The notes beneath the pieces are model-generated. The model saw nothing but the letters and a program-made list of their open reading frames with translations, was not told the origin of the DNA and ran no database searches. A stretch of 64,000 bases of DNA from Clostridium thermosuccinogenes (GTDB lineage: Bacteria > Bacillota > Clostridia > Acetivibrionales > DSM-5807), in NCBI RefSeq assembly GCF_002896855.1, contig NZ_CP021850.1, positions 2,133,665 through 2,197,664 on the forward strand, given 5' to 3'. The position numbers and the translations under genes were made by a program. This document shows positions 35,117 through 45,203 of the stretch, one piece after another. The number at the start of each line of letters is the position of its first letter. The first letter of the stretch is position 1.

Positions 35117-37531
35117 TTAATCCTCCTTCTCATCCCTCAAAGTGCACATGAAAATTATGAGGGCTGTGATTAGCTGCTTCCTGTCCTCCGGTGCCAAAGC
35201 CCATTTATAGACGTTGGCACTGAAGCTGGAGTAGGCTTGTTTCAATTTATCTGCGGCTTTTTTGTCAGGCTCCCGGCGTGCCAGCAGATAGGCCAGTCGG
35301 GCAACATTGACTTTTTCATTTTCCGACTCCCTTAAGAAGTATAAAATATTGTAAAAATATGTGTTCCCGTAATCTCCGCCTGCTTCATAAAGAGCTTTTA
35401 TTGCTTTATACTTTTCACCTATAACCTTGCTTTCAAAGGTATCCCAGTTATAAGTATGCTTGTCGGTAAGTTGTCCTTTTTCCGATTCAAGGCCAAAGAG
35501 GGAAACGGAATTTTTCGAGCCACCTTCATATTTGTTGTCCTTTGCCCTTTCCTCCAGCTCTGCTGTTTCTTCCGCCATAAGGGATATGGGGTACTTTTCA
35601 TCAAAAACCGCAAGCCCGGCAGACAGTGTCAAGGCTCTGTCGGTATAACGATTAAATGCCCTTCGTATATCAACCGCAGCAGAAAATACCTCATCCCAGG
35701 CACCCACAATAAACAGGTCGTCTCCTCCGGAATACACAATTACCACATTTCTTTTGCCTTCTTTATCCGTCAAGGAAAATTCCGGGTTTTCCATAAGATA
35801 ATTTATATGATATTTAAAGAACAGGGAAAGACTGCGGGACAGGGTGGTTGTCCTGGAAATCGTCATGTATTTATATTTATTTTCGGGGTCCTTTTCCCTC
35901 ATAAAACCGCTTACAAAGGCTGCTCCAAGATTATCCACATCGGCTCTTAAAACAGCAATTCTGTTTATTCCTTGAGAATCCTGTGCCAGTTCGCTAAAGG
36001 TCTTTAGTGCACCTTCGGCGCTTTTTGCGGCATAATCACCCATCCATAGTTTAATGGAATGGGGAATACCCGTGCTATAGGCATTCTTGCTGTAAATACG
36101 GACAACCTTTTCAGGAGCCTCCCTCAACATTTCCCGGACAGCGTCTGCTGTCATCGGCTTTAAATATAGTGAGCTTCCGTCAGCAGAAAAGACAGGCAAA
36201 CACGCATTGTTGGGTTCTTCCCGCAAAACGGCAAAAACCACATTTTCTTTTATGAGTCCTCCCGATATATCCGACAACGATGAGCACATGCCGCACATAA
36301 TGCTGCCGTTCCGTTCCGACAATCTTACAGAAGAGGTGCCGCATACCGCACATTCTCTCCCTTCCCTGTCAATGCCAACGGAATTCAAAAACCTTATATC
36401 CTCCGCTGAATACCGGCGCAGCTTCATAGCCGATATTTGTGAGGACACACTACGGAATAAGTTAACATAACTTTCAGGATTTCCGGTCCTGGACATCAGC
36501 TCATTGGCTGAACAGGCTTTTATTCCATAAGCTATATAAAGCTCGGTTTCGAATTTCTCCAACAACCTCCGGTTTATATTGCTAAAGGATTCCTTAACAG
36601 TCGTCAGGACTTTGCCGGTATTGGGAAGCAGCAGATAGGCATGTCCACCTCCGGTATATAAAAGATTCGACCGGGAAACACCGCAGGCATTAAGAATTTC
36701 GTCAGCGATGTTTTCCAGCAAAATCTCCAAATAAAAGGATCGGGAGCGCAATCCCTTAAGAGCGCCCTTGGATGAAATCGTATATATGAACTTTTGTATT
36801 CCTGATATATCTACCGAAAAGAGGCAAAAAGCTTTTTCGCTGCAAAAATCGGATTCCCTTTCATAAAGCTCCTTACGGTAATTTAACCTGTTTCCTTCCT
36901 CTAAATATAACGCTATGCAGGATGCAAGAGCTGCCGTTATTTTGGAATGGTCAAACAGAGAAATATCACAAACCTGTCCCGAATCGGTGGAAGCGGGAAT
37001 ATAGGACAGATATTTTTCGCAAAGCTCCAGCAATGAATTTATGTACTCCGGTTCAAAGCAAATATCGGAAAGGCCATCGGTAAAACCTGATAAGAGTCTG
37101 GGATACTCGGTGGCAGCAGCTTTTATGCCTTCTCCCGGATAGTTGATGGTGTTTTTAATCATTCCGGGAGCATATACGGCTTTGCCCTTTCTGTTGCTCA
37201 ATAGGTTGTACACCGACTCCAGCATCCGTTCCTGGTCATATCCTGTGTTTGCTTCACCTTCAATACCCTTTCTGTCGGCTCCTGATGAAATATGGTCGGC
37301 GATATAAACAATATATGCCGGACTTTCATCCGACAGTAAAGCGCTATCTATTTCCTTTCTATGGTGGAACCTGATACAATCTATTATATCCTTATCACTG
37401 GTAAACCCTTTTATGTAATCTGCACCGGAAATGCTGTGAGAACGTCCATCTGCGGCACCGGAGCGGTGCAACACCTTGCCGAAGTCATGCAAAAGCCCTC
37501 CCACTGTAGTGATATATGCTGCTTTATTCAA
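35117..37531 (-). CDS. csm1: Type III-A Cas10/Csm1 (HD + cyclic-oligoadenylate synthase)
   Basis: An 804-residue large subunit. The N-terminal HD nuclease motif is GGLLHDFGK (H15, D16), with a second motif in IRFHHRK. The first palm domain follows, then a zinc ribbon (CAVC...CGMC). The second palm has the GGDD motif at about residues 601-604 (VYSGGDDLFIVG), which makes cyclic oligoadenylate. All key residues are present, so both single-strand DNase and second-messenger activities are expected. It is first in the csm operon. The cOA product fits the csm6 gene at the other end of the locus. Confidence 0.95.
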   Translation of the reverse strand: MNKAAYITTVGGLLHDFGKVLHRSGAADGRSHSISGADYIKGFTSDKDIIDCIRFHHRKEIDSALLSDESPAYIVYIADHISSGADRKGIEGEANTGYDQERMLESVYNLLSNRKGKAVYAPGMIKNTINYPGEGIKAAATEYPRLLSGFTDGLSDICFEPEYINSLLELCEKYLSYIPASTDSGQVCDISLFDHSKITAALASCIALYLEEGNRLNYRKELYERESDFCSEKAFCLFSVDISGIQKFIYTISSKGALKGLRSRSFYLEILLENIADEILNACGVSRSNLLYTGGGHAYLLLPNTGKVLTTVKESFSNINRRLLEKFETELYIAYGIKACSANELMSRTGNPESYVNLFRSVSSQISAMKLRRYSAEDIRFLNSVGIDREGRECAVCGTSSVRLSERNGSIMCGMCSSLSDISGGLIKENVVFAVLREEPNNACLPVFSADGSSLYLKPMTADAVREMLREAPEKVVRIYSKNAYSTGIPHSIKLWMGDYAAKSAEGALKTFSELAQDSQGINRIAVLRADVDNLGAAFVSGFMREKDPENKYKYMTISRTTTLSRSLSLFFKYHINYLMENPEFSLTDKEGKRNVVIVYSGGDDLFIVGAWDEVFSAAVDIRRAFNRYTDRALTLSAGLAVFDEKYPISLMAEETAELEERAKDNKYEGGSKNSVSLFGLESEKGQLTDKHTYNWDTFESKVIGEKYKAIKALYEAGGDYGNTYFYNILYFLRESENEKVNVARLAYLLARREPDKKAADKLKQAYSSFSANVYKWALAPEDRKQLITALIIFMCTLRDEKED

Positions 37532-37728
37532 AATACCACCTCTTCTAGCCTATGTTATGCAACCTAATGCTGCAATAAAAAAAGATTAAAAGCTTTTCCT
37601 TATTGATTTAGCCAAAACTAACCATACCCTGTTATTTATTTTTATTAGGGGTTCATACAACTCATAGTGATATACAATTCTATGCAAGACGACAAATTCC
37701 TTTATTTTATGTGAACTTTTCATCGGCA

Positions 37729-38373
37729 CTAAATATGTCTTACCTTGACTTTTCCTTCATCGAAGATGATGTGTAAATTCCATATAGAAACGACAATATC
37801 ACCTTTGTTGGGATTTTTTAAAATCTTATAGGATACGATGAGACAGATTAAAGTGACGGCTATTTTCACTTCATAAAGAGGTTCATAGTATAGCACCGCA
37901 GCATTTGCACTGATAAGGCTCACTGTCACCATGGCGGAATCAGGCTTGATGACAATCAGTGTCTTGAAAAGGACCATCAAAGCTGCAATAAAGAAAACCG
38001 CCCTGCTTATGCCAAGAATGCCCAGCAGAGAACCGTAAAGCGTTGAAACAGCTTTGCCGCCCTTAAAACCCATAAAGGGTGAAAAAGCATGTCCGGCTGA
38101 CGGTGCGGCTATAACCGGAACAAGGTATAACCCCGAAATGTTCAAATAGTTTATCGATATATATATCGGTATAAATGCTTTTAATATATCGAGGAACATA
38201 CACAGCAAACCTATATGCACTCCGGCGGATTTAATGGCATTGGTACTGCCCGGATTGCCGTCTTCGGTGTTTTCCCTTATGTCGATGCCCAAAAACCATT
38301 TGGGAATAAAATATGAAAACATCAAGGAACCTGCAAAAAAGCCTATAATAGTCATTGTTATACAGCTTTGCAC
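37729..38373 (-). CDS. PlsY-like glycerol-3-phosphate acyltransferase
   Basis: A 214-residue membrane protein with about five helices and the PlsY motifs: GNPGSTNAIKSAG (normally binding glycerol-3-phosphate), PSAGHAFSPFMGFKGGKAVST and a C-terminal NPNKGD. PlsY moves an acyl group from acyl-phosphate to glycerol-3-phosphate. The start is a GTG at 38373, 9 nt after GGAGG. It overlaps the upstream glycosyltransferase gene by 16 nt. Its distance from lipid-synthesis housekeeping genes and the pairing with a glycolipid transferase suggest a second, specialised PlsY rather than the only copy. That is inference. Confidence 0.87.
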   Translation of the reverse strand: MQSCITMTIIGFFAGSLMFSYFIPKWFLGIDIRENTEDGNPGSTNAIKSAGVHIGLLCMFLDILKAFIPIYISINYLNISGLYLVPVIAAPSAGHAFSPFMGFKGGKAVSTLYGSLLGILGISRAVFFIAALMVLFKTLIVIKPDSAMVTVSLISANAAVLYYEPLYEVKIAVTLICLIVSYKILKNPNKGDIVVSIWNLHIIFDEGKVKVRHI

Positions 38374-39485
38374 ATCTGCCTACCTCCTGCTTTTTCAGAT
38401 AATTTGATAATCAGCTTGGCAATATCCCTGTCCGCATCCCTGTTTATGTACTTTTCCTGAGCTTCTATCATTTTTTTGCGTTTCCTCATGTCAAACACGA
38501 GCTCTATGGCTTTTTCCACTGCGCTTTCCGGAGTTTTTGCATATTCCGCCACCCCTATGGAGGACAGGAAATCGGCATTTCTTTCTTCTCCCCCGGGTAT
38601 CGGGCATGTCAGAACTACAGGCAGCCTTTTGGACAACGCTTCGGTAGACGAAAGGCCACCCGGCTTTGTCAGCAGAACATCGGTAGCATCCATCAGTATG
38701 TCAATATTATCTATGAATTGAAAGGGAATAATGTTACTGATTCCTGTGAAACTTTTGAAAAGCTTTTCATTATTTCCGCACACAGCAACCACCTGAGCCT
38801 TCGGCATCTTCCTTGCCAGAAGTGTGGAGAGCTCCCGTATATATCCATACCCCATGCTGCCTCCCATTACGGTAAATACCTTGTCGGCAGTGATTCCAAA
38901 TAAACGCCGGGCCTCAGCCTTATCGTGAGTTTTCTTAAAGCAGGAATTTACGGGTATTCCAAGAGGATAAAGCTTCTCCCGGGGAATTCCTTTATAAGCA
39001 AACTCATCAATGAGCTGAGGTGCAGGGATCACATAGGCATCCAGCCTCGTTTCCTCCCAGAAAGGACTGCAGGTATAATCCGTCAAAATACCGACAGAAG
39101 GAGTAGAAAGCTCATGCTTTTCATAAAGCCTGGTTATGGCTTGAGCGCTGAAAATATGGGGACATATGATTATCTGCGGCTCCGTGCTTTTGATTTTATC
39201 CAAAAGCTTTCCGGAATAAATGGAATTCAAGTAGTATATGGGTGAATGGCGTTTGCTTGAGCTTACAAGCTCACCTGCGCGATAAAGCATTCCGAAAAGC
39301 GCAGGCATATGCAAAACGATGTTATCATATAAAGCAGATACCGGAGCTGACACGTTTCTTTTTCCTGACTTCAGGACATCGGATACTATCGCTTCCCAGC
39401 CTTCATTCTCCAGGCAACTGGCTATGGCCATGGAAGCTGAATTATGACCCTGCCCTGTTTTGGTTGACAAAATCAGAGCCTTCAT
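38358..39485 (-). CDS. MGDG-synthase/UgtP-type glycolipid glycosyltransferase
   Basis: A 375-residue GT28-like protein. The N-terminal domain starts MKALILSTKTGQGHNSASMA with the GxGHN loop of MGDG synthases and UgtP. The C-terminal donor-binding domain has VMGGSMGYGYIREL and DVLLTKPGGLSSTEALSKRLPV. It should add a sugar from a UDP-sugar to diacylglycerol on the inner membrane face. The start at 39485 is preferred (AGTGAGGT upstream); a GTG at 39497 lies before it. It overlaps the acyltransferase gene, so the two probably act in one membrane-lipid route. Confidence 0.88.
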   Translation of the reverse strand: MKALILSTKTGQGHNSASMAIASCLENEGWEAIVSDVLKSGKRNVSAPVSALYDNIVLHMPALFGMLYRAGELVSSSKRHSPIYYLNSIYSGKLLDKIKSTEPQIIICPHIFSAQAITRLYEKHELSTPSVGILTDYTCSPFWEETRLDAYVIPAPQLIDEFAYKGIPREKLYPLGIPVNSCFKKTHDKAEARRLFGITADKVFTVMGGSMGYGYIRELSTLLARKMPKAQVVAVCGNNEKLFKSFTGISNIIPFQFIDNIDILMDATDVLLTKPGGLSSTEALSKRLPVVLTCPIPGGEERNADFLSSIGVAEYAKTPESAVEKAIELVFDMRKRKKMIEAQEKYINRDADRDIAKLIIKLSEKAGGRQMCKAV

Positions 39486-39733
39486 AGTTAACCTCACTTC
39501 CCCCGGCGGTGCAAAGTTAAAGGCATGTAAATTCTCGTTATATCCGCTATATCTAACTTTAACAAGTATATTATCAATATTATGAATGTATGCTGCTCTT
39601 TTACAAGCTTTAGCTTCATATTAACTTATGTTTTATTCTATGTCAATATTGTGTCAATATTATGAAAAGCTGTAAAGTTTCAAGAAAGCTCAAAATTGAA
39701 TCACTGTTTCCAATATCGGCTGAATATGAACCG

Positions 39734-42028
39734 CTATTTTAAGTACTGGCCGAAGGATTTTACATCCAGCTTCATCAAAAACTGTTGATAAGCGTTCTTT
39801 TCCATCAACGCATTTTTTATGTTTTTCTCAACAGCAATATTATTCGCAGTAGAACGTTCTTTCACTCCATATATATATATTTCGTCCTCGCTGTTTTCCA
39901 GGAACTCCACCGGCGCTATGGTCCTTAGGTATTTCAATGCTGCCCTCATTATATTGTCCTCGACACAAAGCATTAGAGCCAGTTGTTCCAAGCTCGATCT
40001 CCCACCCTGCTTGTTTATGATATGCTTAACCAAGCCCATCAGGTTGGTCATGAACCCTTTGAAGGTATAATCCTGAGTGACGGCAAAGCTTAGCACCACC
40101 TTTCTGGGTCTGGCAAGGGCTATAACCTCCCGGAAGACCGAAGCGTTTACCGGGGTTGACAAAAACACCAGGGTTTCAACCTTTTTGGACGTTCTCAGGT
40201 CATACCTGTCGACAGTGTTATCCACCGGGCATTTTAGCCTTAAACCTTCATAAAAAAATACAGCTTCTTCAAAATCCTTCAGCAGGGTTTTTATATCCAT
40301 TCCCCTTCCGTCTATGAACTCACCTTCAAATACAGCTTCCGGAGTGCCTTCCACCGGCAGGAGATGACTTATCGTAAGCTGGATTTCATCATTCCCCCTG
40401 TAGGTATTCCTGCCTATTTTATATACTATGTCGAAGAGCTTTCCACTTAAATCTTCATCCTCTCCAAACCATTTAACCGCAGGAAGCCTGTTGCCGTGAC
40501 CGTCCGCCAAAACCATTATATGGTGCCTTTTAGCAGTTTTTCTATCGCTGGCGACAGTCGCACCCCTTGTTATAAAGCAGGGAGCTTCAAAGCCTTCCCC
40601 ATAGGGTCCTGCTTTTAATATCCTGCCATACAGCTCTTCATCGATATTATCCAGGGTCAGCTCCATATCTGCGTTCACTTTTATCTCATCTTTTATGAAG
40701 TATTCTCTTTCCGCCAACTCCTCTATTTCCCGGGTGAATTCCTCCAGATCCTCCCTCTTTAATGATAGCCCGGCTGCCTGGGAATGGCCTCCGAATTTCA
40801 AGAGCTTGCTGCTGCAGGCTTTAATAAGCTCATAGATGTTGACTTCCTCAGTGGAACGGGCGGACCCTGTAACAGTCGTTCCATCCTCTTTCAATGAGAA
40901 CAGTATGGCAGGCTTACGATAAGTTTCGCACACTTTTCCCGCAGCGATGCCTATTATCCCATGGTGCCAGAATTCGCTGAAAAGAACCAGTATGCTCTTG
41001 TTCTTCTTTCTGTTTTCCACCTGCTCTATGGCCTCGTCAACCATCTCCTGCTGAATCCTTTTCCTTTCCCTGTTGAGATGGTCAATCTTGAGGGCCATCT
41101 CCATAGCTTTTTGGGCATCACTGCAAAGAAGCAGCTCAACGGGCAAACGGGCGGACTCCATCCTACCGGCAGCGTTTATCCTGGGTGCCAACTGGAAGGC
41201 CACATCCTCTTCCGATTGCAGCTTGCTGTCTTTCTCAGCGATTTCAAGCAGCGCCTTAAGTCCCGTTCTTTTGGTGCCAAACAGCTTGGGCAAGGCCTTT
41301 TTCAGCAGATAACGGTTCTCACCGTTTAAGCTCACCACATCGGCAATCAGCGACATGGCAAGTAAATCCAGAAAAGCTTCTGCTTTTTCACTCTCTCCAT
41401 ATTGCTCCAAAAGGGCAAGGGCAAGAAAATATGCCATACCGCATCCCGACAGATTCCTCGCTTTATGGCCTTCTCCGAGAAGCTTCGGATTCAGTATGAC
41501 GTCAGCCTCGGGAAGGACATCGGGATTGTGGTGATCGGTAATAACAACATCCATCCCCAGGTCTTTTGCTGTCTTTATTTCGTTAATATTTGAAATACCG
41601 CAGTCACAGGTGATGATGAGGCTTACTCCGTCCTTTGCCATAGACCGGATGACATCTTCATTCATTCCATATCCTTCAGTGAAGCGGTCCGGCACATGAT
41701 AGATGACGGAGCTTGAATACCAGGTAAGGCATTGCACCAAAAGAGCGGTGCTGGTTACTCCATCCACATCATAGTCTCCGTATACAGCAATCTTTTCTCC
41801 TGTTTCGATAGCCTTTGCGATTCTTGCCACAGCCTTGTCCATGCGGGGGAATTCCTCCGGCTGTACAGGCGTATACAAATCTTCGCAGAGCATCTGCCTT
41901 ATGGTATCCGGGTCTTTATAGCCCCGGTTGAAGAAAATCCTCGCTATAAGTTCGTCCCCGTCGGCAGCTTCAATGATTTCATCAGGTATATGTGTATTTT
42001 CATTGAGTATGTTGACATCTATTTTCAT
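39734..42028 (-). CDS. recJ: Single-stranded-DNA-specific exonuclease RecJ
   Basis: A 764-residue DHH-family exonuclease, 5'-3' on single-stranded DNA, for recombination and mismatch repair. It has the metal-binding motifs VYGDYDVDGVTSTALL, DCGIS and DHHNPDVLPEA, the DHHA1 motif GGHSQAAGLSL, an OB domain, and a C-terminal clostridial extension with winged-helix character (SSLEQLALMLCVEDNIMRAA). Its start is 5 nt from the end of the Fe-S nuclease gene. It therefore seems to be the last gene of a helicase-nuclease-recJ operon, an unusual setting for recJ. Confidence 0.93.
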   Translation of the reverse strand: MKIDVNILNENTHIPDEIIEAADGDELIARIFFNRGYKDPDTIRQMLCEDLYTPVQPEEFPRMDKAVARIAKAIETGEKIAVYGDYDVDGVTSTALLVQCLTWYSSSVIYHVPDRFTEGYGMNEDVIRSMAKDGVSLIITCDCGISNINEIKTAKDLGMDVVITDHHNPDVLPEADVILNPKLLGEGHKARNLSGCGMAYFLALALLEQYGESEKAEAFLDLLAMSLIADVVSLNGENRYLLKKALPKLFGTKRTGLKALLEIAEKDSKLQSEEDVAFQLAPRINAAGRMESARLPVELLLCSDAQKAMEMALKIDHLNRERKRIQQEMVDEAIEQVENRKKNKSILVLFSEFWHHGIIGIAAGKVCETYRKPAILFSLKEDGTTVTGSARSTEEVNIYELIKACSSKLLKFGGHSQAAGLSLKREDLEEFTREIEELAEREYFIKDEIKVNADMELTLDNIDEELYGRILKAGPYGEGFEAPCFITRGATVASDRKTAKRHHIMVLADGHGNRLPAVKWFGEDEDLSGKLFDIVYKIGRNTYRGNDEIQLTISHLLPVEGTPEAVFEGEFIDGRGMDIKTLLKDFEEAVFFYEGLRLKCPVDNTVDRYDLRTSKKVETLVFLSTPVNASVFREVIALARPRKVVLSFAVTQDYTFKGFMTNLMGLVKHIINKQGGRSSLEQLALMLCVEDNIMRAALKYLRTIAPVEFLENSEDEIYIYGVKERSTANNIAVEKNIKNALMEKNAYQQFLMKLDVKSFGQYLK

Positions 42029-42033
42029 ATAAC

Positions 42034-42858
42034 TCAGTACACCTCTTCTGCCCTTTCCCAGTCCAGCTCAAGCATAATATCCTCGTCCTCCTGCATGGCT
42101 GAGAAATCCACCCTCTCATTGTTGCAAAACCAGTTAAATTCACAAACCCTGCAGTGTTTGGAGTACATATCCTTGTCAAAGCTGTTGAAATCATAGTTAA
42201 GTATGTTTCTTATCTTTTCCCTTATTATATTGCCAAAATGCTCATGCAGTGCATCGCTGTACTTTATCTCAGCCAGAGTCATGGCCGGTTCCGGCTGCCA
42301 ATAGTGCATGCTTATATTTGAAGCTTTTATTTCTTCTCCTGCCACCAGCCTTGATTGCTCTTTCAAGGCATACATATAAACCATGGTTTGCAGGCTGCTC
42401 CTAAGTTTCTTTCCTATTGCTGCGGCACTCACCTTTCCCCTGCCCCCATGGGTCTTCCAATCCCATATCTCGATATGATCATGCTTTACAATCAGAAGGT
42501 CAAAATTCGCTTCCAGCTTCATCTCCCCTGAAGACATCCTCAGCTTGTATTCAGGAAGGTATTTGAATTCCGGATTTATATTGAATCTTTTCATGAGGCT
42601 TTCCATCCATCTTGAAAGCTCCGGGTATTTTTCCAGAGCCTCTACGGGAGCAGTTTCAATGCCCATAAAATATCTATAGGCCAATAGATGAAAGTTATTG
42701 CCTGCCTCGATACTCTTTCTTGTCGCCTCATCGGGAAAGCTGTCCCACTTAAGATTTTCCAGATATCTTTTCTTAAATTTCAAAGGACAGTTATCAAAGG
42801 TGGCAAGGGAATGCTGGGTATAAAGGAAATGGTCGGCAAGTCTCAAATCCCTGTCCAT
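42034..42858 (-). CDS. Stand-alone PD-(D/E)XK nuclease with Fe-S cluster cysteines
   Basis: A 274-residue nuclease like the C-terminal domain of AddB and like Cas4. The active-site core is ANFDLLIVKHDHIEIWDWKT (D...D-x-K) with a following Gln motif in SSLQTMVYMYAL. Four cysteines could bind a [4Fe-4S] cluster: C24 in FDNCPLKF and the cluster HCRVCEFNWFC near residue 230. It overlaps the upstream helicase gene by 16 nt and abuts recJ. The arrangement implies that the helicase and the nuclease work together as separate chains. Confidence 0.87.
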   Translation of the reverse strand: MDRDLRLADHFLYTQHSLATFDNCPLKFKKRYLENLKWDSFPDEATRKSIEAGNNFHLLAYRYFMGIETAPVEALEKYPELSRWMESLMKRFNINPEFKYLPEYKLRMSSGEMKLEANFDLLIVKHDHIEIWDWKTHGGRGKVSAAAIGKKLRSSLQTMVYMYALKEQSRLVAGEEIKASNISMHYWQPEPAMTLAEIKYSDALHEHFGNIIREKIRNILNYDFNSFDKDMYSKHCRVCEFNWFCNNERVDFSAMQEDEDIMLELDWERAEEVY

Positions 42859-45095
42859 TTTGCGCCCACCTCCTCAATATGCTTTTTAATATCCAAAAGA
42901 TATTTTGACGGCAGGTTTTCATTCCATTTTCCTTGATTGGCATGAAAACCTGAGAGGTAAAGATACTCCCTGGCTCTGGTTATTCCTACATATAGCAGAC
43001 GGGCTCTTTCTGATATAGTCTCTATTTTTGACTTCAGTATTGAGTCCTCCCCGGTACCGGCCCCAAGGATTTTTTCCAGATCGGCCTTTACCAAGGCCTG
43101 GGGATTTTTATATTCCTGCTTCAGGAACCAGTATTCTCCGACAAACTTATCGGTAAGATAAACAGGGAAATCAGCGTAATTAAGCCCTGTAAGGAACACT
43201 ATATCCCATTCCATCCCTTTTGACTTGTGATAGGTGGCTACGGTCACCACACCGGGTTTTGGCTCGTATCCCTTAAGCTCCCATACAATGCCGGCGAAAA
43301 AGTTGAACATGTTCTTGGGGCTCAAAAGCTCCAACGCCAGATCGCTGAGCCTCCATCTCGGGTTCTGGTTCATGAGATACCTTACATCCCCGGCGACCTT
43401 CTGGGCTATGGCCCTTTCCTCCCTGCCAAAGTTCAGCTTTTCCGATATATACAATATCAGCTTTTCCACCACTGTCGTGGGAAACTCCAAAAACCCTCTC
43501 ACTGTCTCCAGCTTATCAGTAAAGTCCCTCCATATCTTTGATTTGAGGAGCTCCGGCGGTATTTCCCGTATGTCTATTTCCCCAGCTGCCGGATACAGCA
43601 GCTTTTCCACCGGATATTTTCTCAGGAATGCCGTGAGCATCTCCCTCTGGCTTTCCTTGCCGTGCATGTCCGGGTTAAATTCCGATTCCGGCATCTCATC
43701 TTCATATTTATCACGGAGGAAGCATTCATTCATCATGGCACCAAACTTCTCTCCGTTTTCCGGCTCTGCAATAAAATCTATGATCCTGCCCAGAACCTTG
43801 ATGGTCCTGTTCCTTTCGTCCGAAGTGTTGTCCAGCTGCTCAAAGGGTATGTTCTTATCTTCCAGGCAGCGCACTATATCCCTCATCTTGTAGGAGTTGG
43901 GAACCAGCACTGATATCGTCTTGTCCGGGTGCCTCTTAACCATGCGGATCACTTCCGTGACCACCGAATTTACTTCCTCATCCCATGAACCGTATATCTG
44001 CGCCTTTATTCCGTATTCAGTGGTGACGGGGTTTTGCCTTTCATCATGGGGGTCCACCGGCTCAATAAACTGAGGAAGAAGGCTCTCCCTGCATTCAGGA
44101 ACCGGATGCTCTTCTCTCACAAGCTTAACAAAATAGTTGGCCAGATCGATTATCTCCCTTGTGTTCCTGCTGGACTGGGTTATCCTGTAAACGACAGTTT
44201 CCGGCTTTTCACAAAAGCTTTTGAACAGGGTGAAGTCACTGTTGCTGAAGCTGCCGCAAATGGCCTGGTTGCTGTCTCCCACCCTCAAAAGGTTTCCATC
44301 GGCTATCAGTGTAAGTATTTCACTCTGGATGAGGTTTGAATCCTGGGCTTCATCCTCACAGACAAAGGTGAACTTTTTGCGATACTTTTCAAGAAGGCTG
44401 CTGTCCATGGTAAGCAGCTCCTTCGCATTGTAAAGCATATCGTCAAAATCCAGAAATCCGCTCATCTTTAGCTTTTTATCATAAATGGCATATATATCGG
44501 CCGCATGTTTCAAAAGGGAAGTCTCCGGAAGCTTCCTGCAGCTTTCCCTGGCCTGCAGCGGCTTCATGCCATGGCTTTTAAAGTCGCCTATAGCCCCCAG
44601 CACTACTCCGCAAAGTCTGTCATTCCATTTTTTGTAATTTTCTGAGAGCTTGTTGGCGCTCAGGTTGGATTCTTCCAAATAATATCTGAATATATCTTCA
44701 TTTTTTCTTCTCCATTCATCCACCGCACTGCTTATAAGATGAAATTTGGTGACCTCATCTATGATTTCAAATTCTTCATTAGTGCTAATTAAATCCGGCT
44801 TTTCCTTTACAATTTTAAGGCACAGGCTGTGTATCGTGGATACTACATAATCCTTATTTCCCGATATACCCCTTCTTGCCAGCTCTTTTGCTATCCTCTG
44901 CCGGAAATTGTTTACCGCGCTGTTCATATATGTAACAATAAGTATTTTTCCCGGTTTATGCAGCCCCTGAGCTATCATTTCCGCAGCCCAGATGGAAAGG
45001 CAGTGGGTTTTACCGCCGCCGGGAATGGCCGGAACCGCGCAAAATCCGCCTCGATATTGTTCGACCAGCTCTTTTTGACCCTTTCGTAATCCCAT
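42843..45095 (-). CDS. UvrD/PcrA-type superfamily 1 helicase without nuclease domain
   Basis: A protein of about 750 residues. It has motif I AIPGGGKTHCL, motif Ia, the motif II Walker B box VCEDEAQDSN, motif III VGDSNQAICGSF, ITQSSRNTR, and late motifs VATYHKSKGMEWDIVFLTG and RARLLYVGITRARE. It translocates on single-stranded DNA with ATP. In AddA and RecB a nuclease domain would follow; here it ends right after motif VI, and the nuclease is the overlapping next gene. The start at 45095 has GGAGGAAAG just upstream; 30 further nt of frame lack an RBS. Confidence 0.9.
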   Translation of the reverse strand: MGLRKGQKELVEQYRGGFCAVPAIPGGGKTHCLSIWAAEMIAQGLHKPGKILIVTYMNSAVNNFRQRIAKELARRGISGNKDYVVSTIHSLCLKIVKEKPDLISTNEEFEIIDEVTKFHLISSAVDEWRRKNEDIFRYYLEESNLSANKLSENYKKWNDRLCGVVLGAIGDFKSHGMKPLQARESCRKLPETSLLKHAADIYAIYDKKLKMSGFLDFDDMLYNAKELLTMDSSLLEKYRKKFTFVCEDEAQDSNLIQSEILTLIADGNLLRVGDSNQAICGSFSNSDFTLFKSFCEKPETVVYRITQSSRNTREIIDLANYFVKLVREEHPVPECRESLLPQFIEPVDPHDERQNPVTTEYGIKAQIYGSWDEEVNSVVTEVIRMVKRHPDKTISVLVPNSYKMRDIVRCLEDKNIPFEQLDNTSDERNRTIKVLGRIIDFIAEPENGEKFGAMMNECFLRDKYEDEMPESEFNPDMHGKESQREMLTAFLRKYPVEKLLYPAAGEIDIREIPPELLKSKIWRDFTDKLETVRGFLEFPTTVVEKLILYISEKLNFGREERAIAQKVAGDVRYLMNQNPRWRLSDLALELLSPKNMFNFFAGIVWELKGYEPKPGVVTVATYHKSKGMEWDIVFLTGLNYADFPVYLTDKFVGEYWFLKQEYKNPQALVKADLEKILGAGTGEDSILKSKIETISERARLLYVGITRAREYLYLSGFHANQGKWNENLPSKYLLDIKKHIEEVGAKWTGI

Positions 45096-45179
45096 TACTT
45101 TCCTCCGATAATGATTTGTCCACACAGCTTATATTATACCATTTTAGGGAAAGGCGTGGTAATTTCTTTGGTAAATATC

Positions 45180-45203
45180 AAGGGCGGAGAAAATCCGCCC
45201 TTA
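45180..45203 (-). terminator. Hairpin after the Pro/Gln/Gly-rich gene
   Basis: AAGGGCGGA and TCCGCCCTT form a strong 9-bp stem with a 6-nt loop, about 160 nt past the small gene's stop and before the helicase. The T-run on the minus strand is weak (TTGATATTT). It may separate the two transcription units. Confidence 0.6.

Noticed and set aside
42034-42858. Considered Cas4, given Fe-S PD-(D/E)XK similarity and a CRISPR locus 5 kb away
   Set aside because: It overlaps the helicase gene and abuts recJ, is longer than typical Cas4, and matches the AddB nuclease layout; no cas1/cas2 accompanies it.
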